Shown here: positions 36,527 through 45,093 of the stretch, piece after piece | Position numbering within the stretch: position 1 is the first letter of the stretch | Layout of the letters: every line of letters starts with the position of its first letter | Assembly (NCBI RefSeq): GCF_007991635.1 | Contig: NZ_BJYS01000014.1 | Coordinates: forward strand, 62,001-126,000 | DNA length: 64,000 nt | Direction of reading: 5' to 3' | DNA from: Adhaeribacter aerolatus | Lineage (GTDB): Bacteria; Bacteroidota; Bacteroidia; Cytophagales; Hymenobacteraceae | Made by a program: the position numbers and the translations under genes | The notes under the pieces: model-generated | The model's input: the letters and a program-made list of their open reading frames with translations, nothing else | What the model was told of the DNA's origin: nothing | The model's database searches: none

Positions 36527-37189
36527 CTAGATTAAGACAGAAGCCAGGTGTTTAATGGCTTGGGGCGGGCTAGCCAGGATGGGTACCCTTTTATCGCTAT
36601 CGGCTAAGCTGTCCACCACGCGGGCCATGGAAGCTTGCGCCAATAAAATAACATCTACTTCTTTTGAGAGTTCGCGCAAAGCATTCGCCACCATGGTATC
36701 GTGTTTAGCAGTGTCGCCGCTCATTAACGCTTCAAAAGCACCTTCGCATAGCCGGGAGGTTAACTGAATTTCTTTACCAGCAAGTGCAGCCCGCCGCTTT
36801 ACTAAATCGCTGGTGGGGGCTAAAGTAGTGGGCAAAGTGGCAATTACTCCAATGCGAGTTCCGGTTTGCACCGCCAGGTCGGCCAAGGGCTGGTCTACCC
36901 GCAACACCGGCACGCTGGTGAGGGCAGCGGCAGCTTCCACGGCGGCACCTATGGAAGAACAAGTTACCATGATAAAATCAGCACCGGCCGCTTCCGCTGA
37001 ACCCACGTAATCCACCACCCGGCGGGCCGTAAGTGCCGTAAGTTCGCCCCGATTGATTACATCTTTTATCAGGCTATCATCTACAATATTAAATACATTT
37101 ACTCCTGGCAACTGCTGCTGGCAAAGTTGCTGAAACATGGGTACCAGGGTAGCGGAAGTATGTATTAGTCCTAAAGTTTTCTGTTTCAT
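36527..37189 (-). CDS. Asp/Glu/hydantoin racemase-family protein lacking the second cysteine
   Basis: This 220-residue cytoplasmic protein has the aspartate/glutamate racemase fold. The first catalytic Cys is present in MVTCSSIG near residue 76. The second Cys, normally in a late-strand motif like LGCTH, appears replaced: the corresponding segment reads VILLAQASMARV near 183. Two-base racemisation is therefore unlikely. One-Cys members of this superfamily include arylmalonate decarboxylase, although there the retained Cys is the other one. Its place between the DUF1537 kinase and the BASS carrier suggests action on a sugar acid or a decarboxylation/isomerisation product. No specific reaction can be assigned. 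A long hairpin lies in the 213-bp gap upstream. Confidence 0.8.
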   Translation of the reverse strand: MKQKTLGLIHTSATLVPMFQQLCQQQLPGVNVFNIVDDSLIKDVINRGELTALTARRVVDYVGSAEAAGADFIMVTCSSIGAAVEAAAALTSVPVLRVDQPLADLAVQTGTRIGVIATLPTTLAPTSDLVKRRAALAGKEIQLTSRLCEGAFEALMSGDTAKHDTMVANALRELSKEVDVILLAQASMARVVDSLADSDKRVPILASPPQAIKHLASVLI

Positions 37190-37271
37190 GAGGTACTATT
37201 TGGTGGTGAATAATAATTATGTGCGGTAATATTTTATAATTTGATAATAAAAAGGTCAAGCAACTCACCTT

Positions 37272-37328
37272 TGTCATTCAGGAGGTACCTATTTGGCTAC
37301 CTGCTAAATAGGTTCTTCCTGAATGACA
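37272..37328. repeat. Inverted repeat, 23-bp arms with two mismatches
   Basis: Arms 37272-37294 and 37306-37328 pair over 23 bp with two mismatches (TGTCATTCAGGA outer part) around an 11-base loop. It lies between the kinase and racemase genes of one operon. It may act as a partial terminator, an RNA-stability hairpin, or a dispersed extragenic repeat of this genome. Confidence 0.75.
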
Positions 37329-37402
37329 GAAATGGGCTCAACAGAAATAAAGAGGTTGAAGGGCTTTTATCTAAATCTATATAGTTTTTAAAATATTTAT
37401 AT

Positions 37403-38803
37403 CTATTTTCCGGCCGCTACTAAACCAAAATAATCTTCCCGCCCCACCTGTCCGCCTTTAAAGTTTACTTCGCGGCCATCTACGGGAGAACCCGGCGCAT
37501 AAGCCCGACAAAGCGGGGCACCGGGCGAGAGCGGCGCAATCATTTCTACGGCTTCAATACCCAGCGCCCGGGCGGCATAACTGGAGGTATCGCCGCCGGC
37601 AATTACAATTCTTTGCACCGTATTGTTTTCCAGAATAACCCGTACCAGGTTGCCTAAAGCTGTACCGTAAAGCTGGGCTGTTTTACTTTGAATTTGCTGC
37701 GGAGTAAATCCTCTCTGGTTTAAAACAACCCCTGTTCTTCCGATTCTTTCGTCATCAGCTCCGCGGCTGGTATGAATAATTACGCTGCGCCCGTTACCTA
37801 AATACGCCAGCGCCTCTGTTAAATATTTTTGCATTAAGTTAGCCGTATTATCCGGACCAGATTGAGCAAGGGCAGCCGTATCCAGGGCAATTTCAGCAAA
37901 GCCCTGTTCCAGGGCCCAGCTAATTTGGCCGGCGGTTACCGGCGAACAACTGCCGGAAGCAACTAGCAACGGCTCAGCTTTTTCAGGATTATGCCATGTT
38001 GGCGTTAACGGCAAGCGGTTCTGTTCCGTCCAGTATTGGCCCAAGGCCATTTCAATGCCCGATGAGCCTACCGAAAATAAGGGTTTTTCCGGGGTAGCAT
38101 AGTAATCGAGCAAATGTCCGATTGTAGGCATTTGTTCCGAATACAAAGCATCAAATAATACTATCTCGGCTCCTTGGTCTAGTATTTGGGCTAATACTTT
38201 CTGTCCTTCTTCAACCGATCGGTCTACCTGCAAAATATCAAATAAGCCAATTTGTTTTGTAGTTTGTTTGGCCAGGTGCAGGCGTAAGTCGCTTTCATCG
38301 GCGGGGGTTACCGGGTGCCGACTCATAGAAGGGTGCCGGTCTAGGCGGTAAATATTGCCTTGGCTGCCAATACCCAGTCGGGCAAATAAATTTCCGAATA
38401 CACAATGGCGGCCCAGCGCCGGAGCCGCTACCAGCAAGGGCACGAAAGCTGGCTGGAATATTACGGCTCCGACCTCAATGGCTTTACCAATGCTCCCGAT
38501 AGTAGGCGACGAATCAAACGTAGAACAAACTTTGTAATGAATATGCGTAATGCCCAAGGCCTGCAAAGCCCTGAAAGCCGGCCGTAGTTCCTGTTCCATT
38601 TCGGCGGGAGCCATGGCCCGGGTCATGCCGGCCACCCCAATGGCCTGCAAACCTGAATAGCGACTTAACTGTGCGGCCGTTGGCGTATTCATAAACAGCA
38701 CGGTTCTGGCTCCCGCCCGGCTTAGAAATTCCAGCGCATCCGTTGAGCCGGTGAAATCATCACCGTAATAGGCCAGCATCAGATTTTTCGACTGACTACT
38801 CAT
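37403..38803 (-). CDS. DUF1537 acid-sugar kinase (OiaK-like)
   Basis: This is a second DUF1537-family kinase, 466 residues, cytoplasmic. Its N-terminus YYGDDFTGSTDALEF (residues 12-26) and HYKVCSTFDSSPTIGSIG near 88 are typical of the subgroup seen beside RuBisCO-like proteins, whose known member phosphorylates 3-oxo-isoapionate. VIAGGDTSSYAARAL near 400 and a terminal GREVNFKGGQVG form the nucleotide site. The start overlaps the stop of the RuBisCO-like gene by 4 bp, so the two are translationally coupled and probably consecutive in one pathway. The substrate is expected to be a beta-keto or branched sugar acid with a terminal hydroxymethyl group next to the ketone. It is 80 residues longer than the DtnK-like kinase at 5769-6929. 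Confidence 0.88.
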   Translation of the reverse strand: MSSQSKNLMLAYYGDDFTGSTDALEFLSRAGARTVLFMNTPTAAQLSRYSGLQAIGVAGMTRAMAPAEMEQELRPAFRALQALGITHIHYKVCSTFDSSPTIGSIGKAIEVGAVIFQPAFVPLLVAAPALGRHCVFGNLFARLGIGSQGNIYRLDRHPSMSRHPVTPADESDLRLHLAKQTTKQIGLFDILQVDRSVEEGQKVLAQILDQGAEIVLFDALYSEQMPTIGHLLDYYATPEKPLFSVGSSGIEMALGQYWTEQNRLPLTPTWHNPEKAEPLLVASGSCSPVTAGQISWALEQGFAEIALDTAALAQSGPDNTANLMQKYLTEALAYLGNGRSVIIHTSRGADDERIGRTGVVLNQRGFTPQQIQSKTAQLYGTALGNLVRVILENNTVQRIVIAGGDTSSYAARALGIEAVEMIAPLSPGAPLCRAYAPGSPVDGREVNFKGGQVGREDYFGLVAAGK

Positions 38804-40047
38804 TTGGTAGCGCCGAATTTTTTAACAGAATTGCCAAACTCAGCATATTTTTGCGCAGCTTCGGCTACAGTCAATCCGCCTACGGCGGCTTCCCAGGCTT
38901 GCTGCAATGCCACTACGCCGCCGGCTGGCCCGTCCGGGTGGGCCATTATGCCGCCACCAGCCATGTAAAGTAAATTGGTGGTTTTGGTCCGGCGGTACGT
39001 TTCGGGAGCTTGTCCGCCCCACTGCCCGGAAGAAACCACTGGCAATATTGAAAACCCGCCCAACATTGGTTTTAAACATGCTTCTATCGACCGCACCACA
39101 GAATCGTCGGATTCCCAGAATTTATTCTGAATGCCGTTTACGTGAATCTGATCTACGCCGGCTAAGCGCCATATTTTTTGGTAAGCCGGAAACTCAATCC
39201 CCAGCAAAGGATGGCGGTTCAGCATGCCCCAACCATTACGGTGCCCGTGAATCGCCAATTGGCCCTGGTCGCAGATTTTCTTTACCCCCGATAATCCCAC
39301 ACTGTTCAAACTAATCATGGCACAAGTGCCACCCGCCGCCAGAATATATTCGTAGCGCCGCAACATCACATCTATTTCGTCGCTGATGTTAAAGGCATAC
39401 ATTACTTTCTTCCCGGTTTTATCCGCATGAGTGTTTATCACACGCATCACAGCATCTACCCGCTCCTCAAAAGGCGAATTACCCGAAGATACCAGCAGTT
39501 CATCATCTTTAATAAAATCTATACCGGCTTCAGCTAAAGTTTTTACCAAGTCAGCGGTTTGGATTGGCGTAAGGCCGATACTGGGTTTAATAATGGTGCC
39601 GATTAAAGGCCGGTCCGATACCTGGGTAAGCTGGCGACAACCGGCAATACCAAAACGGGGACCTTTGAACTGGGTGGCAAACGAATCCGGCACCTCCAAA
39701 TCCATCAGTTTTAAACCCGTAAATTGGGTTAGTTCATACAAGTTGCCCTGCAGCGTCGAAATCATGGCCGGCAGGTTATACCCAAAATTTTCGATGGACC
39801 AAGAAACTTCGACATTAACCCGGTGGTAGGCGCTGCCATTTAGCTTTAAACCCGGTATACCGGGTTCCGAAACGGTTTCTACGGGCGTGATAGATTCTAC
39901 CCGGGCGGCAAACCGCTGTTTTAATTCTTCGGTTTCGCCGGGTACAGCCACAAAAGTACCGGAAGATTGCTCCCCGGCTAAAACAGCGGCGGCTTTCTCC
40001 ACCGGTAAAGGCGTTTCAATAAAATAAGTAGCCTTAATTCTTTCCAT
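38800..40047 (-). CDS. RuBisCO-like protein (type IV, OiaX/OiaT-like)
   Basis: This 415-residue protein has the RuBisCO large-subunit fold. The metal-site KDDE is intact (Lys180, Asp182, Glu183), as are Lys154 (IIKPSIG), His267, a loop-6 Lys309 at the expected spacing from His302, and Ser340-Gly341. The second Lys of the KPK motif, essential for carboxylation, is Ser156, so this is not a CO2-fixing enzyme. Characterised homologues paired with DUF1537 kinases decarboxylate or hydrolyse 3-oxo-isoapionate 4-phosphate in D-apionate catabolism. The kinase start overlaps this stop by 4 bp. No apionate oxidoisomerase is visible in the window, so the substrate may come from another branched acid. It is the first gene of its operon. 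Confidence 0.9.
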   Translation of the reverse strand: MERIKATYFIETPLPVEKAAAVLAGEQSSGTFVAVPGETEELKQRFAARVESITPVETVSEPGIPGLKLNGSAYHRVNVEVSWSIENFGYNLPAMISTLQGNLYELTQFTGLKLMDLEVPDSFATQFKGPRFGIAGCRQLTQVSDRPLIGTIIKPSIGLTPIQTADLVKTLAEAGIDFIKDDELLVSSGNSPFEERVDAVMRVINTHADKTGKKVMYAFNISDEIDVMLRRYEYILAAGGTCAMISLNSVGLSGVKKICDQGQLAIHGHRNGWGMLNRHPLLGIEFPAYQKIWRLAGVDQIHVNGIQNKFWESDDSVVRSIEACLKPMLGGFSILPVVSSGQWGGQAPETYRRTKTTNLLYMAGGGIMAHPDGPAGGVVALQQAWEAAVGGLTVAEAAQKYAEFGNSVKKFGATK

Positions 40048-40359
40048 GGTTTAGGCTTTTTGGCCGTTAACTAAATTAAATAGAATAAAAATCTAATCTG
40101 CTTAAAGAACCGCTCTTGTGTTTCCATTAGGAAAATAGAACATTTGAAACAGATAAGAGATCTGTGCAATTATTTTATTTGTAAATTAATTATTTATATT
40201 TAAAATAAACCAGAATAATGAAGATATTTTTAGAGGAATTGCCAACTAATCATAAAACCATAACAAAGGATTCCTAGATGAAAGCTAAACCGGCAGTTGG
40301 CAATGGCATATTAATGATGAAGGAAATACTTTTTGGAAAGGAGGGCATTTCAAATTAAT
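40048..40359. promoter_or_regulatory. Leader of the RuBisCO-like operon with two dyads
   Basis: This 312-bp gap holds the promoter of the minus-strand RuBisCO-like operon. A short dyad CAGAT-AAGAG-ATCTG (40150-40164) lies about 110 bp before that start. A perfect 10-bp inverted repeat ATTGCCAACT/AGTTGGCAAT (40238-40247 and 40295-40304) lies further upstream. No gene is supported. Whether the dyads are operators or RNA structure is unknown. Confidence 0.4.
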
Positions 40360-41643
40360 TTATTGTTGCTTTTTCTTCCAGGTATAGTCCGCAAAATTTA
40401 AAAATTGCTCCCAATCGTAGCGTGTAACATCATGTTTGCCGGCCCGGATATGGTAGGCCAACCGGCCCCAGATTGGCTGATGAATTTTTGGAAATTCTGT
40501 TAAGGGTAATCCTTGGGTTCCAAGGAAACGGTATACCGGATCGGCTCCCTTCAGGCCTAAAAACTCGCCGTAAGGATCAGCTCCCAAGTCTTGTTCAGCA
40601 CTGGCCACGTAAACTGGTCGAGGCGCTATTAAAGAAATAACCATGTGCTGATCGAAGGGTAAGGCGGCTTCGTTTTTGTTGTAATTCCGGAAATTCTGAC
40701 AAAACCAGTGCGGATTGCCCCGGTTCAGCCGTTCCACATCTTCCCCGAAATTGCGTTTTGAGAGGGCCGCGCCGCCGCCACCCGACTCATTACTGATGAC
40801 CATGGCAAATCTTTCGTCGCGGGCGCCGGCCCATAAGGCGGCTTTGCCCATGCGGGAGAAACCAAATAACATTACTTTTTGCGGATGCACATTGGGATCG
40901 GTTTGGAGGTAATCCAGCGCCCGGCTTAAACCCCAGGCCCAAGCCGCCATGGTACTGAAATTATCGCCGCGGTTTTGCAATTCAGGGTACAAGGCATGCA
41001 CACCATTCTGAAAATTATCGAAATAATCCGGGTCGATATCGTTGGCAAAAACGGTAGCCACCCCATAACCGCGCGCCAGGATTAAATCTAAAGGCCAGCG
41101 GCTGGCGGTAGAACCCCGTGACTTTTCGGTGGAACGGTTGTTGACCACCCCTGCCGCTCCGGCCCACACCCAATTAGGCGAAATACGAATTGCGGTATCC
41201 GGATGAACGCCATGGTTACCCTGGAAATTAAGTCCTAAGAACACCGGTACCTTGCCTTTTATCTGATTGGGTAAATAAAGCAATATTTCCATTTGGGGTC
41301 CGTCGGGTTTACCATTAAAATAAACGGTAACTTGTTTGCGGGTAGCAGTTCCGTTTAAAGCAGTGGTATTTTGCTCCCAAACTTTAAAAGTCATGCTGGC
41401 CGGACGCCCCGGTGAACGGCCATACATTTCATTTTCGCAAAGTTTCAATATTTCTGCCCGGCGTTTGGTGCGCCATTGTCGCGGCGTTTTTACTCTGGTA
41501 CCATCCTGAAAAACCAACGGATCGGGCAAGGTGTAAGGCGCCACTTTGGTTTCGTCAACATTCTGGGCTTGTGTGGGCACTATCCCGACTGAGCATAGAA
41601 AAAGGAATGTTAAGAAATAAGCCCAAGGGAAGGTTTTTTTCAC
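40360..41643 (-). CDS. CE15 glucuronoyl-esterase-family protein
   Basis: This is an exported 427-residue alpha/beta-hydrolase of carbohydrate esterase family 15 (signal 1-27, ending PTQAQN). The triad is readable: Ser263 in GFSRMGK, Glu286 in SNESGGGG (the canonical bacterial position just after the nucleophile), and His404 in GKHDVTRYDW. Family enzymes cleave esters of glucuronic or related uronic acids. Bacterial members occur outside xylan systems, and here a methyl- or alkyl-ester of galacturonic acid in pectin is plausible. It is the last gene of the large minus-strand enzyme block, 249 bp after the GH78 gene, with a dispersed repeat in that gap. Confidence 0.88.
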   Translation of the reverse strand: MKKTFPWAYFLTFLFLCSVGIVPTQAQNVDETKVAPYTLPDPLVFQDGTRVKTPRQWRTKRRAEILKLCENEMYGRSPGRPASMTFKVWEQNTTALNGTATRKQVTVYFNGKPDGPQMEILLYLPNQIKGKVPVFLGLNFQGNHGVHPDTAIRISPNWVWAGAAGVVNNRSTEKSRGSTASRWPLDLILARGYGVATVFANDIDPDYFDNFQNGVHALYPELQNRGDNFSTMAAWAWGLSRALDYLQTDPNVHPQKVMLFGFSRMGKAALWAGARDERFAMVISNESGGGGAALSKRNFGEDVERLNRGNPHWFCQNFRNYNKNEAALPFDQHMVISLIAPRPVYVASAEQDLGADPYGEFLGLKGADPVYRFLGTQGLPLTEFPKIHQPIWGRLAYHIRAGKHDVTRYDWEQFLNFADYTWKKKQQ

Positions 41644-41750
41644 GAATAACTTTATGCTTTAAAAATCAGCTATGGTTAAAGTTTTTTATTAATAACATGC
41701 TAAAAAAAATTAGACTGAAATCTCCAAAGTTGTCAATCTAATCTTTAAAT

Positions 41751-41797
41751 CCTCCCCCTATCCCCTCCAAAGGGGGACTTTTTCAATAATTTGAGAA
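41751..41797. repeat. Dispersed extragenic repeat, copy 1
   Basis: CCTCCCCCTA followed by TCCCCTCCAAAGGGGGAC and a tail TTTTTCAATAATTTGAGAAA. It matches 57178-57222 over most of its length and 55241-55268 over the core. All three copies lie between minus-strand genes. Confidence 0.75.
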
Positions 41798-41892
41798 AGG
41801 CTAAATTGATTTAGCGACGCTAAACCAAAAAGGAAAGCAATATTTTGCCGCTTACATAGAATCTTAAAGCTAAAGTATAACGTCCGGCACCT

Positions 41893-44079
41893 TTATTTAG
41901 CGGTATAAGCTACCACGTATTCTTTCCCTTTCTCAATAAACATTTCGTAAGTATTATTGCCTTTGGCCGTTATTTTGTTGCCTTTAGAGGAAGGTTTGTT
42001 TTTGCTTTGGAAGCGAAGCGTACCTGTGCCTTCACCGGATTTCACTTTAATCTGCTTCTGGCTGCAATATATATTTATATCGCCTTTAGGAGTAGGCACG
42101 CTGCCTTCCATCCACTCCAAACCGCCTAAATCCGGCTCTACCAAATACGTGGCATAAGCCGGGGATGTGGGTTTAACGCCCAGATAATATTTGCCTAATA
42201 AATAAATCGGGCTGGCTCCCCAGGCGTGGCACAAACTCCGGCCAAACGGACGGCCGTACATGGCATAATGCTCCGCCCCTTTTTCATTAGGGTCGTATTT
42301 TTCCCAGAAAGAGGTAGCACCTAGTTTCAGCATCCCGCCCCAATAATCTTTCATTTCCTTTAACACATAATCCTGCTCGCCCATGGCACACAAAGCTTCC
42401 AACTCGTAAAACCGCATGTAGGGGGTAGTAATTTTCTGCACCTTGTCGTTCAGCAACACATGTTGCTTTACCTCCTGTTTTTGGCCGGCATTGAGGTAAT
42501 CGAAGAAAATGGCAAACATGTTGGCGTAGCGGGTAACATTATCGGTGGGCTGGCCATTAACCCGGCTGTGGACGAGGGCATGTTTGTTCTGGTCCCAGTA
42601 AGTCGTGAATAATTTGGCTTTTAGTTCGGCGGCTAATTCGTTGTAGCGCCGGGCACCTTCCTGGTCCTGGGCAATATTTGCGCAAAGCGCCATGGTTTCG
42701 AGGCTCCGGCAAAGCAGCAGTTGCTCGAAACTCACTTCGCCTTGTTTACTCAGGCCATCGGCCCAATCAATAAAAACCCAATCGCCGGCCAAACCTTCTA
42801 CCATGCCGTTTTTGTTGCGGCGATTTAGGGCAAACTCCATTAGGCTCTGCATGCGCGGGTAAAATTGTTTTACAAAACTCTTATCGCCGGTGTACTGGTA
42901 ATAATCGTTGATGCCCAGGAACCAGTAAAAAGTATAATCCATGATGGTGTTAATATGGCTCGTAACCGGGTCTTTGCCCCGCTGGGCCAAAAGGGTGCGG
43001 GTTACCGATGGCGAATCGAACAATAAATAATAATTCATCAGGTAACTCTGGTAAGCATCGCCAGACCAAATCCAGCGGTCGCGCTTGATGCCATCGATGA
43101 AAAATTCGCGGGTGTTCAGGTGTAGCGTGTAGGCAGCAACGTCCCAGATTTTATTTAACTCTGGGTCGGAGCTCCGGAATTTACCACGATCTGCTACCGG
43201 CAAATATTCGTACAACATCGAGACATCGCCGATATTAACGGTATTATCAAACTGAATATTCACGTACCGGAAAGCCCGGGAACCTGGCAGTACCATATCT
43301 ACCGCTTGCGGCCGGTCTACCTGCAAATGATCAAGGGTTTCGCCGGTTTCGGTAGCTAGGGCTTCTTCCTGCGATTCACCGTAATACAACGATACTTTGC
43401 CTTTGCCTTTCAGGCCTTGCAGTTTTACAAAACCAAAAGTTTCTTTACCAAAATCAACGAGGATGGAACCTGGCTGCCGCGTAACTTTAGCGGCTTTCCA
43501 GGGTTCGGTTGCTAATTTAAATTTTGAGGGCAGATTATTAGGATCGTTAAAATTCCAGGAGCCGGCCTTGAGCCAGGCAGTACCGGATTGTCCCGAAACT
43601 TTGCCGGTTTCATCTATCCATTCTTTATCCTCGAAAGTTACCAACCACGTCGAATCCGACACAATGGTTGGTCCCTTTACAAAAATGGCCGGTACCTTAT
43701 CCTGCGCGTGTACTTTAATATTAAGCTTGTGTTTACCGGCCGGTATGGTAACCTTGGTTGGAGTACCGGGCAGCATTTTACTATCCAGCTTTACATTATA
43801 CTGGCCTTCGGCATAAAGCTCTACTTCCTCGGGTTTAGCCAGGTTAAATTCTTTGTGAAAATCTATCAGCACGTAATGGCTGTCCATGCGCCAGAAAGGC
43901 GGAAAGAAAGCGCCGCGTTCGGTGCGCCGGTTCTGCATGTCATTCGCCAGCCAGATTTCATAATCGCCGGGGTACCAAATCCAGGTGGCCTGCTGCGCTT
44001 GAGCCGGGTTAATAACTAATAATGTAAAGAGCAGGCATAAACCGGATATGGTTTTTACTAAATGAGTTTGAAGGTTCAT
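41893..44079 (-). CDS. GH78 alpha-L-rhamnosidase
   Basis: This is an exported 728-residue enzyme (signal 1-29, ending PAQAQQ) of family GH78. Beta-sandwich domains (about 30-290) precede an (alpha/alpha)6 barrel. The barrel entry reads REFFIDGIKRDRWIWSGDAY, the usual place of the general acid, here with Asp in the KRDR position. The general base is Glu593 in GATSFWEKYD. A C-terminal sandwich carries the SPIYLLGKYYLGVKP hinge. It hydrolyses terminal alpha-L-rhamnose, which occurs on RG-I backbones, in RG-II side chains and on arabinogalactan. It follows the TIM-barrel gene by 33 bp and is probably cotranscribed. Confidence 0.92.
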   Translation of the reverse strand: MNLQTHLVKTISGLCLLFTLLVINPAQAQQATWIWYPGDYEIWLANDMQNRRTERGAFFPPFWRMDSHYVLIDFHKEFNLAKPEEVELYAEGQYNVKLDSKMLPGTPTKVTIPAGKHKLNIKVHAQDKVPAIFVKGPTIVSDSTWLVTFEDKEWIDETGKVSGQSGTAWLKAGSWNFNDPNNLPSKFKLATEPWKAAKVTRQPGSILVDFGKETFGFVKLQGLKGKGKVSLYYGESQEEALATETGETLDHLQVDRPQAVDMVLPGSRAFRYVNIQFDNTVNIGDVSMLYEYLPVADRGKFRSSDPELNKIWDVAAYTLHLNTREFFIDGIKRDRWIWSGDAYQSYLMNYYLLFDSPSVTRTLLAQRGKDPVTSHINTIMDYTFYWFLGINDYYQYTGDKSFVKQFYPRMQSLMEFALNRRNKNGMVEGLAGDWVFIDWADGLSKQGEVSFEQLLLCRSLETMALCANIAQDQEGARRYNELAAELKAKLFTTYWDQNKHALVHSRVNGQPTDNVTRYANMFAIFFDYLNAGQKQEVKQHVLLNDKVQKITTPYMRFYELEALCAMGEQDYVLKEMKDYWGGMLKLGATSFWEKYDPNEKGAEHYAMYGRPFGRSLCHAWGASPIYLLGKYYLGVKPTSPAYATYLVEPDLGGLEWMEGSVPTPKGDINIYCSQKQIKVKSGEGTGTLRFQSKNKPSSKGNKITAKGNNTYEMFIEKGKEYVVAYTAK

Positions 44080-44112
44080 CAGGAATGGGCGGTGGAAATT
44101 TATTATTAGAGG

Positions 44113-45084
44113 TTATCCGGTCTGGAAAACTGATTTGAGGTAGGCAGTATTGGCACTAAAATTCTCTTTTACACTGCGGGGTTGTTTCGCATCGCGGGAG
44201 CGTTCTACTACCAGCCAGCCGCTCCAGCCCATTTTATCCAGGGTTTGCTTTACTTTAGGCATATTCAGGCGGGTATTGTGTTGCAGCCAAACGCCGTCTT
44301 CGTCGGTGCAATGAATCTGGCAGATACGCTTTTTGCCTAATATTTTTAATTCCTGATGCAAGTCGCGGCCGGCCTTTAGGGGATTAGAAAAATTGAAATA
44401 AATCTGAATAGCCGGTGAGCCAATATCTTTTAACAGTTTCTTTTCGCCGGTGGCATCCAGCGCCGTTTCGATGCCGATAACAACCCCGGCCGCTTCGGCC
44501 ATTTTGCCTACTACTTTCAGCCGTTCCACAATGGCTGGTCGTAATTCCGGATGCTGCACCAAATCGCCTTTAATACCGAGCGGCAGGAAAGCAACTTTTA
44601 CGCCCATCTGCTTCATGGTTTCGATGCAATCGCCAACCATGCGCTGGTAAGTGGGCCGTTCGGCAAAAGATTGCGCGTAGAAACCCGTCATAGCCAGCGA
44701 GCAGAATACCAGGTTAAGTTCTTTCGCCTTATCGATAAACTGCTGACGAATTTCCGGGTTGGCTAACTGGTTTTCAAAAGTTTCGCGGTTGCCCAGGCCA
44801 CCCATGTCTAGCTCTACCCCATCGGCACCAATATCTTTCGTTAACTGCAAAGCGCTCAACTTCTGCCGCTTCAGAATCATTAAATCAATTACCGCAATTT
44901 TGTACCGCTGATTATTTACCGCAGCCGGAAGGAAATATTTGGAAGTTGGCCCTGCTAAAGCAAAACTGCGCGGCAGCAATAAACCACCCATTACGGCCAA
45001 AGCAGTCGCACCTAAAAATTCCCGGCGATTGATTTTATGCTGATTAACTTCTTCTACCGGATTAGGATTCTCTTTATGTTTCAT
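44113..45084 (-). CDS. Tat-exported xylose-isomerase-like TIM-barrel protein
   Basis: This 323-residue protein belongs to the sugar phosphate isomerase/epimerase (AP_endonuc_2) TIM-barrel family. It carries a twin-arginine export signal, INRREFLGATALAVMGG at about 18-34, so it acts outside the cytoplasm. Conserved metal-site-like residues include Glu in GIETAL near 200 and the CQIHCTDEDG segment near 255. Exported members are common in Bacteroidota polysaccharide loci, but their reactions are mostly unknown; isomerisation, epimerisation or dehydration of a free sugar are all possible. Gaps are 9 bp upstream and 33 bp downstream, so it is firmly inside the operon with the sialidase-fold protein and GH78. 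Confidence 0.82.
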   Translation of the reverse strand: MKHKENPNPVEEVNQHKINRREFLGATALAVMGGLLLPRSFALAGPTSKYFLPAAVNNQRYKIAVIDLMILKRQKLSALQLTKDIGADGVELDMGGLGNRETFENQLANPEIRQQFIDKAKELNLVFCSLAMTGFYAQSFAERPTYQRMVGDCIETMKQMGVKVAFLPLGIKGDLVQHPELRPAIVERLKVVGKMAEAAGVVIGIETALDATGEKKLLKDIGSPAIQIYFNFSNPLKAGRDLHQELKILGKKRICQIHCTDEDGVWLQHNTRLNMPKVKQTLDKMGWSGWLVVERSRDAKQPRSVKENFSANTAYLKSVFQTG

Positions 45085-45093
45085 CCTTAAGTC

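Noticed and set aside
38800-40047. True CO2-fixing RuBisCO
   Set aside because: The second Lys of the KPK motif is Ser, no phosphoribulokinase is present, and the gene is coupled to a DUF1537 kinase.
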